From positions 1 through 24,636 of the forward strand of contig JAEZCG010000026.1 in assembly GCA_023430065.1 (NCBI GenBank): a stretch of 24,636 nucleotides of DNA, in the 5' to 3' direction. The notes beneath the pieces were generated by a model, which did not search any database, was not told the DNA's origin, and worked only from the letters and a program-made list of their open reading frames with translations. Position 1 is the first letter of the stretch, and each line of letters starts with the position of its first letter. The translations under genes and the position numbers were made by a program. Positions 7,239 to 15,474 of this stretch are shown piece after piece. Origin of the DNA: Pseudomonadota bacterium. GTDB lineage: Bacteria; Pseudomonadota; Gammaproteobacteria; Burkholderiales; SHXO01.

Positions 7239-7257
7239 CACAACAGGGAGGGGAAAC

Positions 7258-8523
7258 ATGTCCGATCATCATTCGCCGCTGTCCAAACGCCGCGGCTTCA
7301 TCCAGGGGGCGGGGGCGCTCGGTGCGGCGGCCGGGCTCGGCTTCCCGTTCGTCTCGCGCGCGCAGAACAAGCCGATCCGCATCGGCGTGCCGACCATCCT
7401 ATCCGGCCGCGTTGCCCAACTGGGTCTGTCCTCGCGCAATGCCATCGCGATGGCGGTCGAGCGGTTCAATGCAGCCGGCGGGCTGGGCGGGCGCAAGGTC
7501 GAGATCGTGACGCGCGACTCCAAGGGCAAGCCCGACGAAGCCGCCAATAACACGCGCCAGCTGGTCAACAACGAGGGCTGCGAGATCATCATCGACGCCG
7601 AGGCCTCCTCCGGCGCCTTCGCCGTCCAGGAGGTCATCCGCGAGCTCAAGGTGCTGTGCATTCACACGTGCTCGGAGACCTCCTCTCTGTCGGCCGACCC
7701 CAAGATCCGCGTGCCCACCGCCTTCCGCTGCGTGCGGCAGGGCATCCACGACGCCATCGTGAGCGCCGCCTACGCCGGCGACGTGGCCAAGGCCAAGGGC
7801 CTCAAGCGCTGGATGAGCTGCTCGCCCGACTACGCCTACGGTCGCGACAACACGGCGTTGTTCATGGAGTATCTCAAGCTGTTCCATCCCGAGATCGAGG
7901 TGGTGGGCGAGGCCTGGCCCAAGCTGTTCCAGGCGGACTACACCGAGAACATCACCAAGATCCTGCAGACCAAGCCGCAGGCGCTGTACTCGGCGCTGTG
8001 GGCCGGCGACCTGGTGTCCTTCGTCGACCAGTCGAGCATCTACGGCCTGTTCCAGCAGACCAACCTGTTCGCCATCAACATGGCGGACTACACCACGCTG
8101 ACGGCGGTGAAGAACCTGCCTGCGGGGATCCACTCCTCGACCCGCTACCTCAAGACCTTTCCGGCGGGCAAGGAGAATGCGGCCTGGGCCGATGCCTACA
8201 AGGCGAAGTACAAGGACTACCCGACCAACTGGTCGTGGGAAAACGCGCTGGCGATGGAATTCCTGTTCACCGCCATGAGGAAGACGAAATCGACCGACGC
8301 CGACAAGCTGGCCGAGGCGCTGCGGGGCATGAAGATCCAGTCGCCCTTCGGCGCGGACGGTACGGTCACCATGCGCGCGGACGATCAGACCATCGTCAAC
8401 TACGCCATCGGCTGGGGCACGACCACCCCGAAGGAACCCTATGTCCCGAAGGTCGTGCCGGGCGACTGGAAGGCCATCCTCGAGCACGAGGCCGCCTGGA
8501 AGAAGAAGTCGGGCTACGCCTGA
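7258..8523 (+). CDS. Liv-type ABC transporter substrate-binding protein, Tat-exported
   Basis: A 421-residue type I periplasmic binding protein (Peripla_BP_6, LivK/UrtA/AmiC-like). The N terminus is a twin-arginine signal, SKRRGFIQ (9-16), followed by an Ala/Gly-rich hydrophobic stretch and likely cleavage near SRAQ (33-36). The mature part starts with PIRIGVPTILSG and contains FNAAGGLGGRKVEIVTRDSKGKPD, the standard first lobe of this family. The ATG at 7258 has a very strong GGGAGGGG site. It heads a five-gene importer operon (SBP, LivH, LivM, LivG, LivF). The family covers branched-chain amino acids, urea, short amides and aromatic acids. Proximity to nitrile hydratase makes a nitrile, amide or derived acid conceivable, but the sequence does not fix the ligand. 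Confidence 0.92.
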   Translation: MSDHHSPLSKRRGFIQGAGALGAAAGLGFPFVSRAQNKPIRIGVPTILSGRVAQLGLSSRNAIAMAVERFNAAGGLGGRKVEIVTRDSKGKPDEAANNTRQLVNNEGCEIIIDAEASSGAFAVQEVIRELKVLCIHTCSETSSLSADPKIRVPTAFRCVRQGIHDAIVSAAYAGDVAKAKGLKRWMSCSPDYAYGRDNTALFMEYLKLFHPEIEVVGEAWPKLFQADYTENITKILQTKPQALYSALWAGDLVSFVDQSSIYGLFQQTNLFAINMADYTTLTAVKNLPAGIHSSTRYLKTFPAGKENAAWADAYKAKYKDYPTNWSWENALAMEFLFTAMRKTKSTDADKLAEALRGMKIQSPFGADGTVTMRADDQTIVNYAIGWGTTTPKEPYVPKVVPGDWKAILEHEAAWKKKSGYA

Positions 8524-8535
8524 GCGTCCATCCTA

Positions 8536-8575
8536 GCGCGCCGGCCGAGCGGCAGGTCCGTGCCGGCCGGCGCGC
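8536..8575 (+). promoter_or_regulatory. strong intercistronic stem-loop after the binding-protein gene
   Basis: GCGCGCCGGCC (8536-8546) pairs perfectly with GGCCGGCGCGC (8565-8575), and an inner GGCA (8551-8554) pairs with TGCC (8561-8564). It fills most of the 76-base gap between the binding-protein and LivH genes and has no T-tract. In binding-protein-dependent transporters such structures often stabilise the upstream mRNA segment and lower permease expression; that role here is inferred. Confidence 0.6.
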
Positions 8576-8599
8576 GCATTCCCTCTCGAGAAGGATCCA

Positions 8600-9499
8600 G
8601 TGGATTTCGACGCGCTGATTTCCTGCTTCGGCACCGCCTCGTGCGTGGTGACGCAGGCCACCGGCGGGCTGATCAGCGGCATGCTGCTGTTCCTGGTCGC
8701 GGCCGGCCTTTCCCTCATCTTCGGGACGCTGAAGGTGACCAACTTCATGCACGGCTCGCTGTACATGCTGGGCGCCTACTTCGCCTACACGCTGTACAAC
8801 CTGAGCGGCAACTACGCCATCGCGGTGGTCGGCTCGGCGCTGGGCGTGGGCCTGTTCGCCTTGCTGTTCGAGCGTCTGTTCATGAGCCGCGTGTACGGTT
8901 CGGACGTGCTGCTGCAGCTGCTGGTGTGCTACGGCTTCATCCTGATCCTCGACGATGTGGTGAAGATCGTGTGGGGCGCCGAGTTTCTCGCCATGGGCAT
9001 GCCCGAGACCTTCCAGCGGCCGCCGTTGATCATCGCGGGAGGCGTGCTCCCGGTGTTCTACCTGTTCCTGATCGGCATCAGCCTTCTGGTGGCGATCGCA
9101 CTGGGCTACCTCATCGCCCGCACGCGGTTCGGGAAGATCGTGCGCGCCGCTGCGATCAATCCGAGCATGACCGCCGCGCTGGGCATCAACACCGCACTGG
9201 TGTTCGGCGGGGTGTTCGCGCTGGGGGGCATGCTGGCCGGGCTGGCGGGCGCACTCGCCGTGCCGGTGCGTTCGCTGGTCGCCGGCATGGGGTTCTCGAT
9301 CCTGATCGAGTCCTTCATCGTCACGGTGATCGGCGGAATGGGTTCGGTTGCAGGCGCACTGGTGGGCGCGCTGCTCATCGGATTGGTGCGCAGCTTCGGG
9401 ACGATCGGGTTCCCGCTCTTCACCGAGGGGCTGATGTTCCTGTTCATGACGCTCGTGCTGATCCTCAAGCCGAGCGGTCTGTTCGGTAAGGAGCGTTGA
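8600..9499 (+). CDS. livH: Liv-type ABC transporter permease LivH
   Basis: A 299-residue inner-membrane permease with about eight hydrophobic segments. The family signature GLSLIFGTLKVTNFMHGS (about 35-52) followed by MLGAY is clear, and a C-terminal VTVIGGMGSVAGALVGALLIG segment matches the conserved permease loop. It pairs with LivM to form the channel of the importer. The start is GTG at 8600, with AAGGA about 4 bases upstream. The gene ends 3 bases before LivM. Confidence 0.93.
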   Translation: MDFDALISCFGTASCVVTQATGGLISGMLLFLVAAGLSLIFGTLKVTNFMHGSLYMLGAYFAYTLYNLSGNYAIAVVGSALGVGLFALLFERLFMSRVYGSDVLLQLLVCYGFILILDDVVKIVWGAEFLAMGMPETFQRPPLIIAGGVLPVFYLFLIGISLLVAIALGYLIARTRFGKIVRAAAINPSMTAALGINTALVFGGVFALGGMLAGLAGALAVPVRSLVAGMGFSILIESFIVTVIGGMGSVAGALVGALLIGLVRSFGTIGFPLFTEGLMFLFMTLVLILKPSGLFGKER

Positions 9500-9502
9500 G
9501 CC

Positions 9503-10483
9503 ATGCGCAAGTCCTCAGCGCTCAGGGACCTGGTGCTCGCGGGCATGGCGCTGGCGGTGCTGGCCGTGCTGCCACTGGTCTTCCCGGGCAAGCACCTGCC
9601 CGACTTCATCATCCGCATGTCGGCCTTCGCCGTGTTCGCCACTTCGCTCAACCTCCTGGTCGGCTACGGCGGCATGGTCTCGTTCGGACACGGCATGTTC
9701 TACGGGCTGGGCGCCTACAGCTTCGCGCTGCTGATGCAGAAGGCGGGTACCTCGATTCCCATGGCTTTTCTGCTCACCGTGCTCATCAGTGCCGGCGTGG
9801 CGACGGTCGTGGGTGCGATCTGCATCCGCCTGAAGGAGATCTATTTCGCCTTCCTGACACTGGCCTTCCAGATGCTGCTGCACAGTCTGATCATCGCCTG
9901 GACGCCGGTCACCGGCGGCGACCAGGGCCTGACCGGCGGTGTGCCGCGCCCGGAGTTTCTCGGCATCCGCCTGGACGATCCCGGACACCTGTACCTGTTC
10001 TGCTGCTTCGTACTGGTCGCCTCGCTGTTCCTCATGTACCACTTCGTGCAGTCACCGTTCGGCTACACGCTGCGCATGATTCGCGACAACCCGCGGCGCG
10101 TCGGCTTCCTCGGCGTGAAGGTGTGGCACGTGCGCCTGCTCGCGTTCGTCGTGGCCGGGATCTTCGGCAGCATCGGCGGGCTGCTCATGAGCCTGTTCGT
10201 CTCGAGTGCCTATCCCGATTTCGCCTACTGGACCATCTCGGGCGAAGGCGTGTTCATGATCCTGCTCGGCGGCATCGGTGTCTTTCTCGGGCCGCTGGTC
10301 GGTGCGCTCGTGCTGCTGCTGCTGAGCGACATCGTCACCGGGTTCACCGAATACTTCGGCCTGGTCCTGGGCGTGGTCATCGTGAGTTTCGCGCTCGGGC
10401 TGCGCAAGGGGCTGCTCGGCACCCTGTGGGAGCTGTGGCGCGACCGCCGGGCCGGGCGCGCGCTCGCTGCGGAGAAGCATTGA
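9503..10483 (+). CDS. livM: Liv-type ABC transporter permease LivM
   Basis: A 326-residue inner-membrane protein with about nine or ten hydrophobic segments. It carries the LivM signature LNLLVGYGGMVSFGHG (about 50-65) with GLGAYSFALL after it, and a late MILLGGIGVFLGPLVGALVLL segment. It is the partner of LivH. ATG at 9503 is preceded by AAGGAG within the end of livH. The C terminus is a basic cytoplasmic tail (LWRDRRAGRALAAEKH). The stop lies 1 base before the livG start, so the genes are co-translated. Confidence 0.93.
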   Translation: MRKSSALRDLVLAGMALAVLAVLPLVFPGKHLPDFIIRMSAFAVFATSLNLLVGYGGMVSFGHGMFYGLGAYSFALLMQKAGTSIPMAFLLTVLISAGVATVVGAICIRLKEIYFAFLTLAFQMLLHSLIIAWTPVTGGDQGLTGGVPRPEFLGIRLDDPGHLYLFCCFVLVASLFLMYHFVQSPFGYTLRMIRDNPRRVGFLGVKVWHVRLLAFVVAGIFGSIGGLLMSLFVSSAYPDFAYWTISGEGVFMILLGGIGVFLGPLVGALVLLLLSDIVTGFTEYFGLVLGVVIVSFALGLRKGLLGTLWELWRDRRAGRALAAEKH

Positions 10484-10484
10484 C

Positions 10485-11243
10485 ATGCTGCGCATCGAGA
10501 ACCTGTGCAAGTCCTTCGGCGGCGTGAGCGCCATGAACGGCGTCACGCTGAGCTTCGCCGAGCGCTCGCTGACGGCCATCATCGGACCCAACGGCGCCGG
10601 CAAGACCACCTTCTTCAATCTGATCACCGGCGCCTTCAAGCCCGACGCCGGCACTATCCTGCTGGGGGGCGAGAACATCGCAGGCATGACGCCGCCGCAG
10701 ATCGTGCGGCGCGGGATGGGGCGCGCCTTCCAGATCGCCAGCATCTATCCGTCGCTCACCGTGCGCGAGTCGATCCTCGGCGCGGTCAACGCGCATCGCG
10801 GCTGGCACGCGCGCCTGGGCCGGCGTTTTCCGCTCAAGGAGGCGATGGCCCAGGCCGACGAAGTGATGGAACTGGTCAGACTCACTTCCCGGGCGGACAC
10901 GCTGTCGGGATATCTGTCGCACGGCGATCAGAAGCTGCTGGACATCGCGCTGGCGCTGGCGCTGGAACCGCGCGTGCTGCTGCTCGACGAGCCGACCGCG
11001 GGCATGGGGCCGGAGGAGCGCTGGCAGATGATCGAGACGGTGCATGCGCTGTGGGAACGCAAGCACATGACGCTGATCTTCATCGAGCACGACATGGACA
11101 TCGTGTTCAAGTACGCACAGACCATCCGCGTGCTCAGTTACGGCACGGTGCTGGCGGAGGGCAGCCCCGACGAAGTGCGGCAGCATCCGAAGGTGATCGA
11201 GGCCTATCTGGGCTCGCATTTCGAAGGGAGGGAGCAGGCATGA
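10485..11243 (+). CDS. livG: Liv-type ABC transporter ATPase LivG
   Basis: A 252-residue ABC ATPase. Walker A is GPNGAGKTT (34-42), the signature is LSHGDQK (144-150), Walker B is RVLLLDEPT (163-171) and the switch His lies in FIEHDMD (His202). The long insert after the Q-loop and the C-terminal EAYLGSHFEG tail are typical of LivG. The signature has H-G-D-Q in place of LSGGQ, a variation common in Liv/Urt ATPases. The final codons contain GGGAGGGAG, a strong ribosome site for a short ORF whose ATG overlaps this gene's TGA. Confidence 0.93.
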   Translation: MLRIENLCKSFGGVSAMNGVTLSFAERSLTAIIGPNGAGKTTFFNLITGAFKPDAGTILLGGENIAGMTPPQIVRRGMGRAFQIASIYPSLTVRESILGAVNAHRGWHARLGRRFPLKEAMAQADEVMELVRLTSRADTLSGYLSHGDQKLLDIALALALEPRVLLLDEPTAGMGPEERWQMIETVHALWERKHMTLIFIEHDMDIVFKYAQTIRVLSYGTVLAEGSPDEVRQHPKVIEAYLGSHFEGREQA

Positions 11244-11353
11244 ACCACCCGGCGTGGGAGGCGGGCCGGCGCGGGTCGACGGCAAGGCGATTGCCCGCGG
11301 GCGCCGGCGGGCACCGGCGGTCCCGCAACGAACCATGCAAGGTGCGCCGATGA
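11240..11353 (+). CDS. 37-residue small ORF bridging livG and livF
   Basis: The ATG at 11240 overlaps the livG TGA (ATGA) and is preceded by GGGAGGGAG about 5 bases away, one of the best ribosome sites in the window. The frame encodes a basic peptide beginning MNHPAWEAGRRGS and ending NEPCKVRR. It stops at 11351-11353, where its TGA again overlaps the livF ATG (11350-11352) as ATGA. There is no signal peptide, no membrane segment and no recognisable domain. It may be a translational-coupling leader carrying ribosomes across the 106-base gap, a small protein, or chance. The two exact ATGA junctions make chance less attractive. Confidence 0.45.
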   Translation: MNHPAWEAGRRGSTARRLPAGAGGHRRSRNEPCKVRR

Positions 11354-12066
11354 GCGCGCGCGAGATCGTTTCCGCCCGGGACATCGACGTCTTCTACGGC
11401 ACCAGCCAGATCCTGTTCGGCGTGAGCCTGTCGGTGTCCGAGGGACAGACAATGGCCCTGCTCGGACGCAACGGCGCAGGCAAGTCCACCACGATGAAGG
11501 CGCTTGCCGGCATCGCGCCCCCGAGCAAGGGCAGCGTGCAGGTGCTCGGCCGGCAGGTGCAGGGGGCGAAACCGCACCGCATCGCACGCGCCGGCCTGGG
11601 ATTCGTCCCCGAGGACCGGCAGGTGTTCCCCGAGCACACGGTGGAGGACAACCTCGTCATCGCCGCCAAGAAGGGGCCCGACGGGCAGGACTACTGGACG
11701 CTGAAGCGCATCTACGAGATGTTGCCGCTGCTCGCGCCGCTGAAGGATCGGATGGCGGGCAACCTGTCCGGCGGCGAGCAGCAGATGTTGACCATCGCGC
11801 GCACGCTGATGGGCAACCCGGTTGCGCTGCTGCTGGACGAACCGAGCGAGGGACTGGCGCCGGTCATCGTCGAGCGCATCGGCGAGTTGATCCGCACGCT
11901 GCGCGACATGGGCGTGACCGTGCTGCTGGCCGAGCAGAACATGCATTTCTGCTTGGGGCTCGCCAGCCACGCCACGGTGATCGACAAGGGGCAGATCGTC
12001 TATCGCGACACCATCGAGGCGTTGCGCCGGGACGAGACGGTGAAGAGCCGATACCTGGCACTCTAG
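11350..12066 (+). CDS. livF: Liv-type ABC transporter ATPase LivF
   Basis: A 238-residue ABC ATPase. Walker A is GRNGAGKST (39-47), the signature LSGGEQQ (139-145) and Walker [13 protein letters not shown] (160-171), which is the LivF-type form. [18 protein letters not shown] (about 85-102) is the family Q-loop region. The ATG at 11350 has AAGG about 8 bases upstream and gives the normal LivF length; an in-frame ATG at 11335 and an open frame to 11254 lack ribosome sites and family homology. The gap from livG is unusually long for this operon and is occupied by the 37-codon ORF. Confidence 0.92.
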   Translation: MSAREIVSARDIDVFYGTSQILFGVSLSVSEGQTMALLGRNGAGKSTTMKALAGIAPPSKGSVQVLGRQVQGAKPHRIARAGLGFVPEDRQVFPEHTVEDNLVIAAKKGPDGQDYWTLKRIYEMLPLLAPLKDRMAGNLSGGEQQMLTIARTLMGNPVALLLDEPSEGLAPVIVERIGELIRTLRDMGVTVLLAEQNMHFCLGLASHATVIDKGQIVYRDTIEALRRDETVKSRYLAL

Positions 12067-12080
12067 CGCTGCGCGCAGCG
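12067..12080. terminator. 14-base perfect palindrome after livF
   Basis: CGCTGCG/CGCAGCG directly follows the livF TAG. There is no T-tract. It may mark the end of the importer transcript or a binding site. TAGAAT (12147-12152) further on is a possible -10 for the nitrile hydratase operon, but no good -35 is visible. Confidence 0.35.
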
Positions 12081-12220
12081 GCGCTCTCCGTGCGATGCCG
12101 CTGCAGGCGTGGCAGCCGACGTCTGGCCGTGGTGGCCGGTCGCGCTTAGAATCCCGAAGCGAAGCCCGATTCCCGAACCGATTGCACCGGTGCATGCTGC
12201 CGGCCGCTGTGGAGCCCCGA

Positions 12221-12841
12221 ATGAGCGATCATGACCACTACGATGACCATTCGCACCTCACCGAGGTCCAGCTGCGGGTGCGCGCGCTCGAGACGATCCT
12301 CACGGAGAAGGGCTACGTCGATCCGGCGGTGATCGACCAGATCGTCGAGCACTTCGAGACCAAGGTCGGTCCGCACATCGGTGCCCGCATCGTGGCGCGC
12401 GCGTGGACCGACCCGGCCTTCAAGGCGGCGCTGCTCGACGATGCCACGCGAGCCATCAATCAGAGCGGTGCGTTCGGGCAGATCGGCGATCACCTGATCG
12501 CGGTGGAGAACACGCCGGGCGAGCACAACATGGTGGTGTGCACGCTGTGCTCGTGCTATCCCTGGGACGTGCTCGGCCTGCCGCCGGTCTGGTACAAGTC
12601 GGCCCCCTACCGGTCGCGCGTGGTGATGGATCCGCGCAGCGTGCTCGCCGACTTCGGCGTCGACCTCCCGCCGGACACCCGGATTCGCGTATGGGACTCC
12701 ACGGCGGAGACGCGCTACCTGGTGGTACCGCGGCGCCCGCCGGGCACCGAGGGCTGGCCGGAAGAGCGTCTGGCCGCACTGGTCACCCGTGACAGCATGA
12801 TCGGCACCGGCCTGGCCGTGCGCCCGGGAGCGCAGGCATGA
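12221..12841 (+). CDS. nthA: nitrile hydratase alpha subunit, cobalt type
   Basis: A 206-residue subunit carrying the metal centre of nitrile hydratase, which hydrates nitriles to amides in the cytoplasm. The metal-claw motif [10 protein letters not shown] (106-115) provides Cys107, Cys110, Ser111 and Cys112. Thr108 indicates the cobalt rather than the iron (CSLCSC) class. YRSRVV (130-135) and the preceding GLPPVWYKS are standard alpha-chain segments. The N terminus is His/Asp rich ([12 protein letters not shown]), as in several cobalt enzymes. The ATG at 12221 has GGAG about 6 bases upstream; the frame is open to 12095 without family similarity. The gamma chain of thiocyanate hydrolase is related, but the single beta gene plus accessory gene fits nitrile hydratase. 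The stop overlaps the beta-subunit ATG by four bases. Confidence 0.95.
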   Translation: MSDHDHYDDHSHLTEVQLRVRALETILTEKGYVDPAVIDQIVEHFETKVGPHIGARIVARAWTDPAFKAALLDDATRAINQSGAFGQIGDHLIAVENTPGEHNMVVCTLCSCYPWDVLGLPPVWYKSAPYRSRVVMDPRSVLADFGVDLPPDTRIRVWDSTAETRYLVVPRRPPGTEGWPEERLAALVTRDSMIGTGLAVRPGAQA

Positions 12842-13494
12842 ACGGCGTACACGACATGGGCGGCATGCATGGCTTCGGCAAGGTGGTGGTGGAGCCGGAC
12901 GAGCCGCCGTTCCACGCCGACTGGGAGGGGCGCGTGCTCGGACTCCAGCGCGCGTTGCTGTACACGCGCGCGTGGAACATCGACGTGTTTCGCCATTCCC
13001 AGGAACTGGTGCCGGCGCAGACTTACCTGAGCATCTCCTACTACCATCGCTGGTTGCTGGGGTTGACGCGCAGCGCACTCGAATACGGCCTGGTCGCGCC
13101 GGACGAACTCGAGGCCGGTCATGCCCTGCATCCGGCCAAGGCGGTGGAGCGCACGATGACGCCCACCGACGTGACGCTCGGTTTCCTGCGTGCGCCCTTC
13201 GGTCGTGATCCGCAGGCCGACGCGCGCTTCAAGCCGGGCGATCGGGTGCGTACCCGCAACCTCCATCCGTCCGGCCATACGCGGCTGCCGCGCTATGCGC
13301 GCGGCAAGCAGGGGGTGGTGCATGCGATCCGTGGCTGCCACGTCTATCCGGACGCGAAGGCGGCAGGCAAGGGCGACGATCCGCAGTGGTTGTACACCGT
13401 GGCGTTCGGCGGACGCGAGTTGTGGGGTGACCAGGCGGACCCGACGCTGGAGGTGACGATCGATGCGTTCGAGCCCTACCTGGAGACGTCCTGA
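12838..13494 (+). CDS. nthB: nitrile hydratase beta subunit
   Basis: A 218-residue subunit that begins with the family signature [14 protein letters not shown] (1-14). It carries SYYHRWL (67-73) in the helical half and [15 protein letters not shown] (147-161) in the beta-barrel half, ending [21 protein letters not shown]. The length is normal for cobalt enzymes. It forms the alpha-beta heterodimer, with conserved Arg residues contacting the oxidised cysteines of alpha. ATGA overlap with alpha indicates translational coupling and equal production. Confidence 0.95.
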   Translation: MNGVHDMGGMHGFGKVVVEPDEPPFHADWEGRVLGLQRALLYTRAWNIDVFRHSQELVPAQTYLSISYYHRWLLGLTRSALEYGLVAPDELEAGHALHPAKAVERTMTPTDVTLGFLRAPFGRDPQADARFKPGDRVRTRNLHPSGHTRLPRYARGKQGVVHAIRGCHVYPDAKAAGKGDDPQWLYTVAFGGRELWGDQADPTLEVTIDAFEPYLETS

Positions 13495-13495
13495 C

Positions 13496-13894
13496 ATGGA
13501 CGAGGGGCGGCCGCTGCGAGGCGGCAGTCGGTCCGAGGCAGTCGGCGCTGCGCTGAACGCGATTCCCGCGCACGCACGCGCGCCCACGTTCAGCGAACCG
13601 TGGGAGGCGCAGGCCTTCGCCCTGACGCTCGCGCTGCACCGGCGCGGCGTGTTTACCTGGAGCGAATGGGCGGCCACGCTAGGCAGCGAGATCAAGGCGG
13701 CGCAGGCGCGCGGCGACCCCGACACCGGCAGCACGTACTACCACCACTGGCTGGCGGCGATCGAGCGCATCGTGCGCGACAAGGGCCTGACCGACGAGCG
13801 CACGCTGGCGCGCTATCGCGCCGCCTGGGACCGGGCGGCCGACCGGACGCCGCACGGACAGCCGATCGTGCTCAGTCCGGACGACCTGACCTGA
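13496..13894 (+). CDS. nitrile hydratase accessory (activator) protein
   Basis: A 132-residue protein of the nitrile hydratase accessory/P14K class, resembling the N-terminal helical domain of the beta subunit. The family core FSEPWEAQAFALTLALHRRG (32-51) followed by VFTWSEWAATLG and YYHHWLAAIERIV (81-93) is clear. In known cobalt enzymes such proteins deliver the metal by exchanging alpha subunits (self-subunit swapping). The ATG at 13496 lies 1 base after the beta stop. It completes the usual alpha-beta-accessory order. There is no CXCC metallochaperone motif, as expected for the cobalt class. Confidence 0.9.
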   Translation: MDEGRPLRGGSRSEAVGAALNAIPAHARAPTFSEPWEAQAFALTLALHRRGVFTWSEWAATLGSEIKAAQARGDPDTGSTYYHHWLAAIERIVRDKGLTDERTLARYRAAWDRAADRTPHGQPIVLSPDDLT

Positions 13895-13946
13895 GGACGG
13901 CGGGGAAGTTGCCCACGTCCGCCACGCCGACACGACTGGAGCCGAG

Positions 13947-14726
13947 ATGAGCACCGGATTGCTGGACCAGGACATGGCCCTGGTGACGGGGGCGGCGTCG
14001 GGCATCGGCCGGGGCATTGCGACCGCGCTGGCGCAGGAGGGTGCGCGGGTCGTGCTCACGGACCTCGAAGGGCGTGGTGCGGAGGCGGCGACCGAGGCCT
14101 TGGGTGCAGCGGGATGCGCGGCGCAGTTCGTCGCCGCCGACCTGTCTCGACCGGACGCTGCCTCCACGTTGCTCGACACGGTGATCGCCGCGGCCGGCTG
14201 TCCATCGATCGTGGTGCATGCGGCCAGCCCGCGCCGCATGGAGAAGGATCACGCGGCGGCGGTGGACATGTCGACCTGGGACGAGATGCTGGCGGTGAAC
14301 CTGCGCGCGGGTTTCGTCCTGGCGCGTGCCGCCGCGCTCGCGATGTGCGAGCGCCGGATCAGAGGCCGCATGCTGTTCATCACCTCGTTGCATGCGCACA
14401 GTCCGCGCAACCTGCCGCACTACAGCGCGGCCAAGGCCGGGCAGACCATGGTGATGAAGGAACTGGCGCGTGCATTCGGTCCGCACGGCATCCGCGTCAA
14501 TGCCATCGCGCCGGGCGCAATCCCCGGAGGCGGGTTCGATGCGGCTGCGTCGGGCGCCGAGCGCCTGGTCAAGTGCACCAGCCTGCGGCGCCTGGGTACG
14601 CCCGAGGACATCGGCGGGATGGCGGTCGCATTGCTGTGCGATCGTTTCTCGGCCTACGTCACCGGCACGACCGTGGTCGTGGACGGAGGCATGGCACTGC
14701 ACAACTGGATCGAGCCGGTGGCGTAG
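13947..14726 (+). CDS. short-chain dehydrogenase/reductase (SDR), first copy
   Basis: A 259-residue classical SDR. The cofactor motif is TGAASGIG (14-21) and the catalytic elements are Ser147, Tyr159 and Lys163 (YSAAK). Asp39 after the second strand (VVLTDL) favours NAD(H). The usual NNAG is replaced by HAAS (91-94). The C terminus has the standard TGTTVVVDGG (239-248). It likely interconverts an alcohol and a ketone or aldehyde. It lies 52 bases after the nitrile hydratase accessory gene on the same strand and may be co-transcribed. Substrate unknown. Confidence 0.88.
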   Translation: MSTGLLDQDMALVTGAASGIGRGIATALAQEGARVVLTDLEGRGAEAATEALGAAGCAAQFVAADLSRPDAASTLLDTVIAAAGCPSIVVHAASPRRMEKDHAAAVDMSTWDEMLAVNLRAGFVLARAAALAMCERRIRGRMLFITSLHAHSPRNLPHYSAAKAGQTMVMKELARAFGPHGIRVNAIAPGAIPGGGFDAAASGAERLVKCTSLRRLGTPEDIGGMAVALLCDRFSAYVTGTTVVVDGGMALHNWIEPVA

Positions 14727-14780
14727 CGGTGCGCCTCGCCGGTGCGATGAGCGTTCGACCGCAGTTCAAGGAGCGCGTGC

Positions 14781-15404
14781 GTGAGTTCGGATTTTCATTA
14801 CTACGAGCCCGCCAAGGGCCACGGTCTGCGCCACAATCCGTTCAAGTCGGTCATTGCGCCGCGGCCGATCGGCTGGATCGCGTCGCGCAGTCCTTCCGGC
14901 GTGAACAACCTCGCGCCGTACAGCTTCTTCAACGCCTTCTGCGACACACCGCCGATCGTCGGCTTCGCCTGCGCGAGCGATCGGCGCGATACGCTGCACA
15001 ACGTCCAGCAGACCGGCGAGTTCGTGTTCAACGTGGTCACCCGGGATCTGGCAGAGAGGATGAATGCCACCGCGGCCTCCGTGGGGCCGGAGATCGACGA
15101 ATTCGCGCTGGCCGGGCTCACGCCTGCGGCCTCGCGGCTGGTGGCCGCGCCGCGCGTGGCGGAGAGTCCGGTGGCGTTCGAATGCCGGCGCACGGACGTC
15201 CTGCAGCTGAGGGCGGCCGACGGTGCCCTCGCACCCGCGTGGCTGGTGCTGGGGGAAGTGGTGGCGGTGCACATCGACAAGGCACTGCTGCGCGATGGCG
15301 TGTACGACACGGCAGCCGCCCAGCACCTTGCGCGCGCCGGCGGGCTCGGTGACTACTTCTGGGTGGGTACCGAGACGATGATGCACATGACGCGGCCGGG
15401 CTGA
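14781..15404 (+). CDS. flavin reductase-like, FMN-binding split-barrel protein
   Basis: A 207-residue flavoprotein of the flavin reductase-like domain family (DIM6/NTAB type). The pattern NPFKSVIAPRPIGWIAS (19-35) with NNLAPYSFFNAFCDTPP (42-58) is diagnostic, followed by TGEFVFNVV. Members bind FMN; some reduce flavin for two-component monooxygenases, while others have unknown roles. The start is GTG at 14781, with AAGGAG about 9 bases upstream. It converges with the FMO gene, which carries its own FAD and NADPH motifs and so should not need a separate reductase. Partner and substrate are open. Confidence 0.85.
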   Translation: MSSDFHYYEPAKGHGLRHNPFKSVIAPRPIGWIASRSPSGVNNLAPYSFFNAFCDTPPIVGFACASDRRDTLHNVQQTGEFVFNVVTRDLAERMNATAASVGPEIDEFALAGLTPAASRLVAAPRVAESPVAFECRRTDVLQLRAADGALAPAWLVLGEVVAVHIDKALLRDGVYDTAAAQHLARAGGLGDYFWVGTETMMHMTRPG

Positions 15405-15474
15405 CGCCTTCGCACCGGCGCCGGGCCGTTGCCCGGCCTGTCACGACTGCAGCGCAGGCCGGTGTCCAGGCGTC
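15403..15474. terminator. nested dyad covering both stop codons of convergent genes
   Basis: Three concentric inverted repeats: GACGCC (15403-15408) with GGCGTC (15469-15474); CACCGGC (15413-15419) with GCCGGTG (15458-15464); and GCCGGGC (15420-15426), loop CGTT, GCCCGGC (15431-15437). The structure spans the junction of the flavoprotein and FMO genes and could terminate both transcripts. There is no T-tract. Confidence 0.45.

Noticed and set aside
10914..10934. Degenerate ABC signature LSHGDQK in LivG as evidence of an inactive ATPase
   Set aside because: Similar signatures are common in Liv/Urt ATPases, and Walker A, Walker B and the switch His are intact.
12221..13494. Thiocyanate hydrolase instead of nitrile hydratase
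   Set aside because: Thiocyanate hydrolase has three catalytic-subunit genes with separate alpha and beta chains. Here a full-length beta chain and a P14K-type accessory gene follow, as in nitrile hydratase.
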